From NCBI GenBank assembly GCA_030642565.1, contig DAOWNM010000025.1:1-15170 (forward strand): a stretch of 15,170 bases of DNA, read 5' to 3'. A model generated the notes under the pieces. It made no database searches, was not told the origin of the DNA, and saw only the letters and a program-made list of their open reading frames with translations. The position numbers were made by a program, and so were the translations under genes. Below, piece by piece: positions 1 to 5,978 of this stretch (its first letter is position 1; every line of letters begins with the position of its first letter). Source of the stretch: Bacteroidota bacterium (GTDB lineage Bacteria > Bacteroidota > Bacteroidia > Bacteroidales > GCA-2748055).

Positions 1-620
1 ACCGAAATATATGGATCAGAGGCGGTCACCTGCCAGTAATATACCGTGTTAAAACGAAGGTTCTCCACCTCAAGAACGGTATCTGACATATCTTCAAACA
101 ACCATGAGTCTTCAAAATTGGATTCATAAAGCTCCACATCGAAAATCAGGCTGTCTTCGAAATTTGGATCCGAGGCCTGCCACATTAATGTCAGGTCTAC
201 GGGTTGGTTTGTCTGACTGTTCCCGGGAGAGAAATTACCCGAAAATTCAGGGGGATCGTTGTATTCACTGCTTCGTTCAAGCAGAATAACCACTGTGCTG
301 GTTGTCCCTTCTTTAACCGAGACAGTGACAGACTCTGAAATAAACCCGTTTTTTCGGGCAATCAGGTTGTATTCACCCACCTCAATGACTGAAAAAATGA
401 AATATCCTGCACTGTCACTGGCCACAGATACAGTGGGGGGATTTGTGGTCAGTATGGCACCCTCAAGGTCCTTTTCCGAGGTGAAATCAAGAACATTTCC
501 ATCCAGAATACCGGTGGCATAAACATCAAGCTTGTCTTCACTGCATCCGTGAAAGGAGAATGACAAAAGAATTGTGCATACTAGTATTAATGCAATTCGC
601 ACACGGTTATAATGCTGCAT
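1..620 (-). CDS. Surface-type lipoprotein with carboxypeptidase-regulatory-like and Ig/FN3-like domains (C-terminus cut by window edge)
   Basis: Reading frame open from an ATG at 618-620 to the window edge, 206 residues visible. A hydrophobic N-terminus (residues 7-24) ends at Cys26 in the context FHGC, a relaxed lipobox. The next residues, SEDK, resemble the acidic export signal that sends Bacteroidota lipoproteins to the cell surface. Residues about 37-115 read as a CarboxypepD_reg-like beta-sandwich (GNVLDF, then SAGYFIFSVIEVGEYNL). Residues about 125-206 look like an Ig/FN3-like module ending in NTVYYWQVTASDP, the usual last strand. It lies 53 bases downstream of the second curlin gene on the same strand, so it may be the last gene of the curli operon. 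A role in holding or nucleating fibres is inference; no enzymatic motif is visible. Confidence 0.8.
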   Translation of the reverse strand, partial: MQHYNRVRIALILVCTILLSFSFHGCSEDKLDVYATGILDGNVLDFTSEKDLEGAILTTNPPTVSVASDSAGYFIFSVIEVGEYNLIARKNGFISESVTVSVKEGTTSTVVILLERSSEYNDPPEFSGNFSPGNSQTNQPVDLTLMWQASDPNFEDSLIFDVELYESNFEDSWLFEDMSDTVLEVENLRFNTVYYWQVTASDPYIS

Positions 621-641
621 AGCCTAAATTTAATAAATACG

Positions 642-671
642 CCCCTGGTTCCGGCCTTTGCCGAAGAGGGG
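642..671 (-). other. Imperfect hairpin between second curlin gene and lipoprotein gene
   Basis: On the minus strand CCCCT and AGGGG pair as an outer stem, and TTCGGC pairs with GCCGGAA (one bulged G) around an AAAG loop. The hairpin begins just after the curlin stop codon. No U-run follows (the next bases are CGTATTTATT), so it looks more like a partial terminator or 3'-end protector than a strong intrinsic terminator. Confidence 0.4.
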
Positions 672-673
672 AT

Positions 674-1279
674 TTACCACCTCATAACATGATCCTGTAT
701 GATGGTGACTTTCATATCGCTTCCGGTCTGGGTTACCTTATACCCGATTCCCGATCCATTCTGAAACTGATTGACCACATGTCCGTTTCCTTCCTGGATG
801 ATTTGAAAATCCATATCATTGCCATAAAGGAACTGCCTGATCACATTCTCATTTCCATCCTGCAGGACGGAACTAACCAGGTTTTCTCCGGAATGAACTC
901 CATAATAGCTGTTCAGATCTCCTATCTGGGTAACTTCGGCGGCATTGTTCTTACCCGCCTGTACCAGAAAGGAACTGTTCTGATCTCCTTTCTGATACAC
1001 CGTAACCAGGTTGGGATCATTGTGGCTTGAGAATTGCAGGATTGTAGCCTTATTCTGCAGGCCCATCTGGCGAAGTGTAGCCGTATTCAGATCAAGCACA
1101 TTCAAGTCATCTTTCAACCCCTGGTTTTCATTTGTTATCTCCGTAATAGTGCCCATCTCAGTGGAAATCAACGGGAGATTCAGGGGTTCAAAAACCTGTC
1201 CGAATGCCGTCCATGAAACCATCAACATGCAGCAAAAAGAGACCAATGCTCTATTTGCCAATCTAACGTTGTATTTCAT
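674..1279 (-). CDS. Small curlin-repeat protein (minor curlin / CsgB-like candidate)
   Basis: 201 residues from the ATG at 1277-1279. The frame extends upstream to 1339, but the 20 extra residues would run through a strong hairpin and precede the signal peptide, so the internal start is preferred. Residues 1-27 form a signal peptide (VSWTAFG-Q). Residues about 69-195 carry degenerate curlin repeats of the type Q-x-G-x-x-N-x-(A/S)-x3-Q, for example QMGLQNKATILQ, QKGDQNSSFLVQ and QDGNENVIRQ. Repeats are less regular than in the neighbouring large curlin, and the protein ends with a charged/aromatic tail (DHVMRW). E. coli CsgB, the surface nucleator, also has irregular, charged final repeats, so a nucleator role is a reasonable but unproven inference. 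It is secreted and probably uses the upstream CsgG pore. Confidence 0.8.
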   Translation of the reverse strand: MKYNVRLANRALVSFCCMLMVSWTAFGQVFEPLNLPLISTEMGTITEITNENQGLKDDLNVLDLNTATLRQMGLQNKATILQFSSHNDPNLVTVYQKGDQNSSFLVQAGKNNAAEVTQIGDLNSYYGVHSGENLVSSVLQDGNENVIRQFLYGNDMDFQIIQEGNGHVVNQFQNGSGIGYKVTQTGSDMKVTIIQDHVMRW

Positions 1280-1291
1280 ATTTAAATGTTT

Positions 1292-1330
1292 AAATGCCCT
1301 CCGGTAAATGCGCGTACCGGAGGAGCATTT
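1292..1330 (-). other. Long hairpin in the leader of the small curlin gene
   Basis: Nine perfect base pairs (CCTCCGGTA at 1298-1306 with TACCGGAGG at 1315-1323, loop 1307-1314) are extended by six more (AAATGC at 1292-1297 with GCATTT at 1325-1330) across a single bulged base at 1324. The element ends 12 bases before the small curlin ATG on the minus strand. No U-tract follows, so a structured leader, attenuator or RNA-stability element is more likely than a simple terminator. Confidence 0.6.
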
Positions 1331-1357
1331 TATAAACAATTAACTCATCATATATCG

Positions 1358-1387
1358 GAGCAATTATTCATCTGCCTGAAATTGCTC
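1358..1387 (-). other. Inverted repeat downstream of the large curlin gene
   Basis: Perfect 8-base arms, GAGCAATT at 1358-1365 and AATTGCTC at 1380-1387, flank a 14-base loop. It starts 21 bases past the stop of the large curlin gene. With no T-run it could be a 3'-stabilising hairpin or a weak terminator that lowers expression of the following curlin gene. Confidence 0.4.
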
Positions 1388-1407
1388 ATTGAGTAACATC
1401 CTTAGGG

Positions 1408-2619
1408 TCAAGGAAGAATAGTGGTCTGTACAACAACTGAATTATTTCCATTTCCGTTCTGTAATACCCCGCTTACATTGTAACCTCCATTCTGTGTCTG
1501 GGATGAAAAATTATTACTTCCATTCTGGATGACACCGGCGACATTAGGGAGTTCTCCGTTAGTACCATCAATTGACTGAACCTGAATGGCATCATTGCCA
1601 AATCCACCAGTCTGGATAATACCAGCGATATTAGGTGGCCACCATTCCGATGTTCCTTCATTGGACTGAACCTGGGTTGCAGTTCCACCATTGCCATCCT
1701 GAATAATGCCGGCAAGGTTAAAATCTCCACTCTGTGTCTGAATAGCTTCGTTACCGTTACCAGTCTGCAGGTTGCCTGCAAGGTTCCATGTTCCCTTCTG
1801 TATCTGTACAGCATCATTTCTATTGCCGGGCTGTACAACCAGGGCAAGATTAAAGTCTCCCTCCTGTTCCTGGGTAGAGCTGTTGCCATTTCCGGTTACA
1901 ATAGCTACGGCCCAGTTCTCTTCTCCATTCTGTATCTGGACTGCTGACATGTTGTTGTTTCCGGTTTGAAGGATAAAAGCATTATTGAAACTTGCATCCC
2001 CATCGACCTCAACATCCTGCATCTGTACAGCATCGTTGCCATGCCCATCCTGAACAATCAAAGCTCTGTTGTCATGCTTCTGCTGCTGCTGGAAAGCTTC
2101 ATTTCTGTTTCCACTCTGTACGGTCTTTGCCCAGAGTCCTCCCAGTTCATCATCGGGATCCGGTCCCTGCAATTGCGTTGCGGAATTACCATTACCTGAT
2201 TGATCAATATAGGCTTCCAGAGCCACCTGGTTTGGATCGGGATCAACTCCGTTGTGATCCTGTACCACAAAGGCTTCATTGTTTTTACCGGCCTGTTCGA
2301 TCCATGACAAGTTTACATTTCCATACTTGTACTTATTGCTGGTTTGGATCACGGTAGCAGCATTGCCTTTATACTGATACATGTAAGAGTAATTGGTGGC
2401 ACCTGTCTGATCCACAATATCGATGTTGCCACCATCAAAAGTTTTAATTTCAGAGTAGTTGTCCAGTCCTGTCTGAACAACAATTGCATCGTTACCATTT
2501 CCTGCCTGATCAATTGTAGATATGTTCAGACCATAAATAGGAAGGTCCTCAACTAGCGGCTGGGCCACCAGAGAGCAAACAGGAAGAACTAAAGCCAATA
2601 GAAAAATTGTCTTTTTCAT
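1408..2619 (-). CDS. Large curlin amyloid subunit (CsgA-like)
   Basis: 403 residues from ATG 2617-2619; an in-frame TTG three codons upstream is a worse start because MKKTIFLLALVL opens a normal signal peptide, probably cleaved after VA at 18-19. From residue about 36 to 398 the protein is a ladder of curlin repeats. The pattern alternates two 11-residue half-units: Q-x-G-N-x-N-x-A-x-Q-x-Q (for example LQTGNGNEAIQTQ at 284-296) and x-G-x-x-N-x-A-x3-Q (SGDFNLAGIIQ at 297-307). About 14 first-type units can be seen. The regular Gln/Asn spacing matches the known cross-beta solenoid of CsgA, but E. coli CsgA is only about 150 residues with five repeats. Some units have longer acidic or aromatic loops (near 122-135, 152-163, 202-211, 319-330). 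Expected to leave through CsgG unfolded and polymerise outside. It is the most likely major fibre subunit. Confidence 0.9.
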   Translation of the reverse strand: MKKTIFLLALVLPVCSLVAQPLVEDLPIYGLNISTIDQAGNGNDAIVVQTGLDNYSEIKTFDGGNIDIVDQTGATNYSYMYQYKGNAATVIQTSNKYKYGNVNLSWIEQAGKNNEAFVVQDHNGVDPDPNQVALEAYIDQSGNGNSATQLQGPDPDDELGGLWAKTVQSGNRNEAFQQQQKHDNRALIVQDGHGNDAVQMQDVEVDGDASFNNAFILQTGNNNMSAVQIQNGEENWAVAIVTGNGNSSTQEQEGDFNLALVVQPGNRNDAVQIQKGTWNLAGNLQTGNGNEAIQTQSGDFNLAGIIQDGNGGTATQVQSNEGTSEWWPPNIAGIIQTGGFGNDAIQVQSIDGTNGELPNVAGVIQNGSNNFSSQTQNGGYNVSGVLQNGNGNNSVVVQTTILP

Positions 2620-2637
2620 AATTTCCAATTTTTAATT

Positions 2638-2678
2638 AGTAAATGATTATTTAACATTTGCGCATTAAATTATTTTCC
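2638..2678. repeat. Copy A of a structured intergenic repeat
   Basis: Positions 2639-2663 match 5272-5296 at 24 of 25 bases in the same orientation; similarity continues more weakly through the 3' arm. In this copy ATTTAA (2649-2654) pairs with TTAAAT (2665-2670), while the outer arms AGTAAAT / ATTTTCC are only partly complementary. It fills the gap between the csgG stop and the large curlin start and overlaps the last codons of csgG. See copy B at 5271-5313. Confidence 0.65.
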
Positions 2679-4064
2679 AATATAAAAGTTGACACCCAGT
2701 TTAATGGTCCAGAAATAGTCGTTGTACTTTCCCTGTCTCACCATGTCTATGTTGTCATTAAACAGCCAGTAATATCCGGCGTTGAAATCAATCCCCGTTC
2801 TCTGAGCAACCATGAATTCGTAACCGATAGCGGCATTGACAAAGCCGTTGTTGCTCAGCACCGTTTCGGTCTGTTCCCCGAACGGATTTTCTCCAAGGTT
2901 CAGAAGAAATCCTCCCCCTGCTTGTATATAAGGAGAAGATTTATAATGGTTCAGTATCCTGTACATCACATTCAGACGCGAATATTGCACAACGGTGCTG
3001 TATAAATCTCTTGTAGACAGTCTCCCCGCTCCGATTCCGAGGTCAAAAGAGAAATTGGAATTCTGCAGGAATCCCAGGCTGATCTCTCCCGCGGGACTCA
3101 GGGTACCCCTGGGGTAATCTCCGTCATAAATCATAGTACCGCCCGATAGTCCCAGTTTTATCCCGGACCGGAAGGGGAGTGATTGAAAACCGAGGTAGTC
3201 GGTCTGTGCATTGTTCTCTTTCTCTTCCAGATAGTTCTTAATGGCTGTGGTACTCAGGTCTTCTGTATCTTTCACCTCCCAGAGGTCAGCCAGTAGTCCT
3301 TCAATAATCAGTGCATGTACCGCTTTATCAATGGCTTCCTGTACTGCAATGCCGGAAGGTTCATTAAAAGTAAAGCCCACTTCAGCCTCAAGCAGTCGTT
3401 TAAGTGAAACATACCGGAATATTCCAGCATCCAGTTTCTGCGAGAGGATGGTCTTGGTGGTATGGACGGTTTTTAAGATGCGTCCGTTGGAAGTGGAGAT
3501 GGCACGCAGGTAAATGGATACACGGTCCTCCCTGTATTGTCCGTTTGCACCGGCACCGAAATAACGTAACCCGGCACCACCAGTCAGTACGTTGCTCTCA
3601 TAAGAGACAATTCCCCCTTCGAGAATCACACCTGCAAAAAGCAGTGGAGGCAGGAGCTGGTTCTGATCCTGGCCCGGATCCTGGGAGTTGTAGTTGGCCC
3701 TGCTGGAACGGATAATCTTCCTTTCATTGAGCAGGTTGGCGAGCCCTTCCCGTTCTATGGGTATAAACCATCCCGATTCTTCCAGTGCATTGATCAAAAT
3801 GGAAGTGGCTCCCTGTGTAACCGCAGTGGACCAGTTGGCACCCATATCCGATGGCTTATACTGGCCGGTCTGGTCACGGAATTTGTATACTGCAACCACC
3901 ACTGGCTCCTTGGGCTCCGGAAGCAGTTGCATATCTTCATATGCTTTTGAATTGGACCCAAGCCGCGCCTCAGATGTTTTCATGGGTTGCTTCATCATGG
4001 GAGCACATGCAAACTGCAGGGAGAGGATGATTAGAGAAATGATATGTATGATTGATCTCTTCAT
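2670..4064 (-). CDS. csgG: CsgG curli secretion channel with extra C-terminal beta-barrel-like domain
   Basis: 464 residues, against 277 in E. coli. Lipoprotein signal with Cys20 (LQFAC). Residues about 40-265 align readily to CsgG: DQTGQYKP, STAV, GWFIPIEREGL, LLNERKIIRS, YESNVLTGGAGLRYFGAGA, TTKTILSQKLDAG and RLLEAEVGFTFNEP. CsgG forms a nonameric outer-membrane pore for unfolded curlins. In the constriction loop the E. coli Asn55-Phe56 pair appears as Asn77-Trp78, and the Tyr51 position is Ser72 in a loop one residue longer. Residues about 290-464 are an addition: a series of short amphipathic strands (SGIKLGLSGGT, AGEISLGFL, FSFDLGIGAG, YIQAGGGFLLNL, FVNAAIGYEF, GIDFNAGYYW, FWTIKLGVNFYIG) reading like an 8-strand outer-membrane barrel. 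The gene starts 2 bases after csgF, so the two are translationally close. Identity as CsgG is secure; the C-terminal function is unknown. Confidence 0.95.
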   Translation of the reverse strand: MKRSIIHIISLIILSLQFACAPMMKQPMKTSEARLGSNSKAYEDMQLLPEPKEPVVVAVYKFRDQTGQYKPSDMGANWSTAVTQGATSILINALEESGWFIPIEREGLANLLNERKIIRSSRANYNSQDPGQDQNQLLPPLLFAGVILEGGIVSYESNVLTGGAGLRYFGAGANGQYREDRVSIYLRAISTSNGRILKTVHTTKTILSQKLDAGIFRYVSLKRLLEAEVGFTFNEPSGIAVQEAIDKAVHALIIEGLLADLWEVKDTEDLSTTAIKNYLEEKENNAQTDYLGFQSLPFRSGIKLGLSGGTMIYDGDYPRGTLSPAGEISLGFLQNSNFSFDLGIGAGRLSTRDLYSTVVQYSRLNVMYRILNHYKSSPYIQAGGGFLLNLGENPFGEQTETVLSNNGFVNAAIGYEFMVAQRTGIDFNAGYYWLFNDNIDMVRQGKYNDYFWTIKLGVNFYIGK

Positions 4065-4066
4065 AT

Positions 4067-4474
4067 CTAATAGTAGGGTACAATAACCGTGGTTTCGCTT
4101 CCCGTGTAAATATCAATGATCCGGATCTGCATCCCTTCTGATATGGGAGAGACATCGATCTCATAAGAGCCGAACCGGTAAAATCCTTCCGTAAGTCCCT
4201 GTTCGCCAAACTGATTTTGGTACAACTGCCGGGTAATTTCGTTGAGTATCTGGTTATTCAGATCATCCTGAAAACTACTCAACGGATCTTCCTCTTCCAC
4301 CTCTTCAGGCTCTTCAAAAGAATTTTGCGCTTCTGCCTGTCCCAGGAGCCATGAATAGTTATATGGATTTCCACCGAATGCAGAATTGACAGGAGTATAG
4401 ACGAAATCCTGTGCCCGGGTTGTGACCTGGAACAACGCCAGCAAACATATGGTGGCAATCACAATCTTTTTCAT
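4067..4474 (-). CDS. csgF: CsgF curli assembly factor
   Basis: 135 residues, close to E. coli CsgF (138). Signal peptide through about Ala21 (VTTRA-Q). The mature N-terminus, DFVYTPVNSAFGGNPYNYS followed by WLL and AEAQNSF, is the family signature and corresponds to the part of CsgF known to insert into the CsgG pore and form a second constriction. A Glu-rich linker (about 54-63) replaces the shorter E. coli linker. The helix DDLNNQILNEITRQLY (70-85) and the C-terminal strands (YEIDVSP, MQIRIIDIYTG, TTVIVPYY) keep the family order. In E. coli CsgF couples secretion to nucleation at the cell surface. The gene lies 18 bases after csgE and 2 bases before csgG, in the conserved E-F-G order. Confidence 0.95.
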   Translation of the reverse strand: MKKIVIATICLLALFQVTTRAQDFVYTPVNSAFGGNPYNYSWLLGQAEAQNSFEEPEEVEEEDPLSSFQDDLNNQILNEITRQLYQNQFGEQGLTEGFYRFGSYEIDVSPISEGMQIRIIDIYTGSETTVIVPYY

Positions 4475-4492
4475 GCCTGTTTCTGTATATAA

Positions 4493-4966
4493 TTAGAATA
4501 TTCCTGTTCCTGACTGATCATCGCTTTGCAATTGTGCCTGTATCTCCTGATAGTTCAATAAATACTGGGTTGCCAATCCCACAGTATACTCTGCCAGCAT
4601 CTCTATCATCTCCTGGTTGGGTCTGATAAACTGTTTCAGGATTTCAAATTCATCGATCAATACTGTTATCTGTGTGCCTATGCCCGGCATAGGCTTCTCC
4701 TTAATGGTGATGGAGAAATCCTTTATTTTTGTTGGATTGCTCCAGTTGGTATAGAATTCATCATAAAAATCCCTGCCTACCTTGGTGATGGTTTCATCGT
4801 ATATCATCTCACCAATCTCAAGGTCAAGAGGGTCCATTGCAAGGCTGGTTTTTACCAGTTGTTTGGACTGAAGCGTATCTTCTCCTGCTTCAGTCTGAGC
4901 GTTCAGAGAAGTTATAAACGATACACTGATTATCAACAATATAGACATTAAGCCAATTTTCATCAT
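4493..4966 (-). CDS. csgE: CsgE curli secretion specificity factor
   Basis: 157 residues; two adjacent ATG codons (4964-4966 and 4961-4963) are equally possible starts. Signal peptide to about Ala23 (TSLNA-Q). The core at 57-75, DETITKVGRDFYDEFYTNW, followed by FSITIKEKPMPGIGTQITV (84-102) and a helix-rich C-terminus, matches the CsgE family (E. coli 129 residues: TVSSIGHDFYRAFSDKW, then NLTINERP and SWITITV). In E. coli CsgE is a periplasmic nonameric cap on CsgG that selects curlin substrates. The acidic spacer between signal peptide and core (24-50) is longer than in E. coli. First gene of the likely csgEFG-curlin operon, with a promoter candidate 55 bases upstream. Confidence 0.93.
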   Translation of the reverse strand: MMKIGLMSILLIISVSFITSLNAQTEAGEDTLQSKQLVKTSLAMDPLDLEIGEMIYDETITKVGRDFYDEFYTNWSNPTKIKDFSITIKEKPMPGIGTQITVLIDEFEILKQFIRPNQEMIEMLAEYTVGLATQYLLNYQEIQAQLQSDDQSGTGIF

Positions 4967-5020
4967 ATTATTATGTAGTACTTAACAATGTCGGCCCGTT
5001 AAATTGTTTCTCAGCATTAC

Positions 5021-5051
5021 TAAAGTTATAGAGGCACCTGATATTTGCCAA
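5021..5051 (-). promoter_or_regulatory. Bacteroidota-type promoter candidate for the csg operon
   Basis: On the minus strand TTG (complement of 5049-5051) is followed after 20 bases by TAACTTTA (complement of 5021-5028), matching the -33 TTG / -7 TAnnTTTG pattern at all but the last base. It would start transcription about 48 bases before the csgE ATG. Pattern match only. Confidence 0.5.
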
Positions 5052-5256
5052 ACATATGCAATAGATGTTATCATTCTTTTGATGAACTGGATATGATTCT
5101 CCATGAAATACTACAAATGGTTGAAAAGAGGAGGATTTGCCAATTAAAGGGGCAACCGGACATCATTGTGCAGGTGACGAATCAGGCAAAATTGTAGATG
5201 AATGTGAAAATAAATACGATAAACTACATAAAAATGTAACCTATTGAAAAAAGTAT

Positions 5257-5268
5257 CGTAATATTACG
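5257..5268. repeat. Perfect 12-base palindrome
   Basis: CGTAATATTACG is fully self-complementary. It sits 2 bases before repeat B, so it may be a dimeric regulator site or part of the same structured unit. No known operator is recognised. Confidence 0.4.
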
Positions 5269-5270
5269 CT

Positions 5271-5313
5271 GGTAAATGATTATTTAAGATTTGCGCTTAA
5301 AATCTTATTTACC
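5271..5313. repeat. Copy B of a structured intergenic repeat (nested inverted repeat)
   Basis: Outer arms GGTAAAT (5271-5277) and ATTTACC (5307-5313) are perfectly complementary; inner arms ATTTAAG (5282-5288) and CTTAAAAT (5296-5303) pair with one bulged A around the loop ATTTGCG. Positions 5272-5296 match 2639-2663 of copy A at 24 of 25 bases. The two copies bracket csgE-csgF-csgG in the same orientation. Regulatory site, RNA element or small mobile repeat are all possible. Confidence 0.7.
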
Positions 5314-5315
5314 AG

Positions 5316-5340
5316 GGGGCTCCAGACAGGGGCCCCTTTT
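5316..5340 (+). terminator. Strong intrinsic terminator with no obvious upstream gene
   Basis: GGGGCTCC (5316-5323) pairs with GGGGCCCC (5329-5336) over 8 pairs including one G-U, loop AGACA, followed by TTTT, then GGTTTT. The T-run is on the plus strand, so it stops rightward transcription. No plus-strand gene ends in front of it, which suggests a small RNA, an upstream leader or a shield against readthrough. Confidence 0.65.
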
Positions 5341-5584
5341 GGTTTTCAGGCACTTAACAGTTATTTATACTCCTGTTCAAAACAGGCAATTTCAGATTTG
5401 TCGGGTATTCATGTGAATGATAGACCCTGTGGGTGGCCTTCTGAAACGCCTCATCACCACATTGATAGATATTTACCAAAACTATTTCAGGTTCCTCAAT
5501 TTTCCAGGAGGAATGTTTGAGTTTTATTTGCGATATTTAGCATTGATTATTTACACCTATTTTTTCATTATTAACGATCAACTT

Positions 5585-5974
5585 ATGAATTACAAAACTA
5601 TTTCGCGAGGGGTACTGACCCTGATACTTGTTGTACTGGTATCATCTTTTACCTTAGATGCTCCTGCAAAGAAATTTTCGCCAGTGGGTAGCTGGGAATA
5701 TTCAGTACCCGGTGTACAGCCCGGCTATGAAACCGGTACCATGATCATTGCGAAGGATGGCAAGGATTATAAGATTACCATGGAGCTGAATGAGTACTTC
5801 AAAGCGGATGCAGAAAAGGTAGTCTATAAGAAGAAGACACTTAGCTTTACTGTCTGGGTTGAAACAGAAGAGATACTGGTTTCAGGTTCATTCGATGGTG
5901 ATAATTTCAGTGGAAAACTCAGCTATTTCGAAGGCGATTTTGATATTACCGCTGTCAGAAAAGGTGCAGAATAG
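5585..5974 (+). CDS. Small exported beta-rich protein of unknown function
   Basis: 129 residues from ATG 5585-5587. The same frame stays open upstream to about 5417, but those residues do not resemble a protein N-terminus, whereas MNYKTISRGVLTLILVVLVS is a signal peptide, cleaved near residue 23-28. The mature part opens with GSWEYSVPG (35-43) and continues as alternating strands (TGTMIIAKDGKDYKITMEL, KKTLSFTVWV, EILVSGSFDGDNFSGKLSY, DFDITAVRK). This resembles the lipocalin-like small beta-barrel or sandwich domains common in Bacteroidota periplasmic proteins. No catalytic motif is visible. It stands alone on the plus strand and ends 4 bases before the stop of the convergent gene. Identity beyond exported beta protein is not claimed. 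Confidence 0.75.
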   Translation: MNYKTISRGVLTLILVVLVSSFTLDAPAKKFSPVGSWEYSVPGVQPGYETGTMIIAKDGKDYKITMELNEYFKADAEKVVYKKKTLSFTVWVETEEILVSGSFDGDNFSGKLSYFEGDFDITAVRKGAE

Positions 5975-5978
5975 AGCA

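Larger units (their letters stand above)
4967..5584. other. 618-base intergenic region between divergent csgE and small exported-protein gene
   Basis: No convincing gene. It contains the csg promoter candidate, a perfect palindrome (5257-5268), structured repeat B (5271-5313) and a plus-strand terminator (5316-5340). A plus-strand open stretch ending at the TAG near 5192 encodes about 30 residues from an ATG near 5093 (MILHEILQMVEKRRIC...) with no recognised relatives; it could be a gene remnant or chance. Plus-strand frames starting near 5417 that would lengthen the next gene look artificial. Confidence 0.6.

Noticed and set aside
689..1307. Plus-strand open frames opposite the small curlin
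   Set aside because: They mirror the repetitive curlin codons; no start context, signal peptide or family resemblance.
1280..1339. Earlier start for the small curlin
   Set aside because: Would translate through a 15-pair hairpin and put 20 polar/basic residues ahead of the signal peptide.
1473..2279. Other minus-strand frames inside the large curlin gene
   Set aside because: Out-of-frame readings of the Gln/Asn/Gly repeats; the products have no family features.
1408..2619. Repeat ladder considered as ice-binding or RTX-type repeats
   Set aside because: Spacing of Q-x-G-x-x-N-x-A and the adjacent csgEFG genes fit curlin; no GGxGxD RTX or TxT ice-binding pattern.
5085..5195. Possible mini-protein or gene remnant on the plus strand
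   Set aside because: Only about 30 residues from the ATG, no recognised relatives, no ribosome-binding context; mentioned only in the intergenic entry.
5417..5584. N-terminal extension of the small exported protein
   Set aside because: Would bury the signal peptide at residue 57, and the extension looks random.
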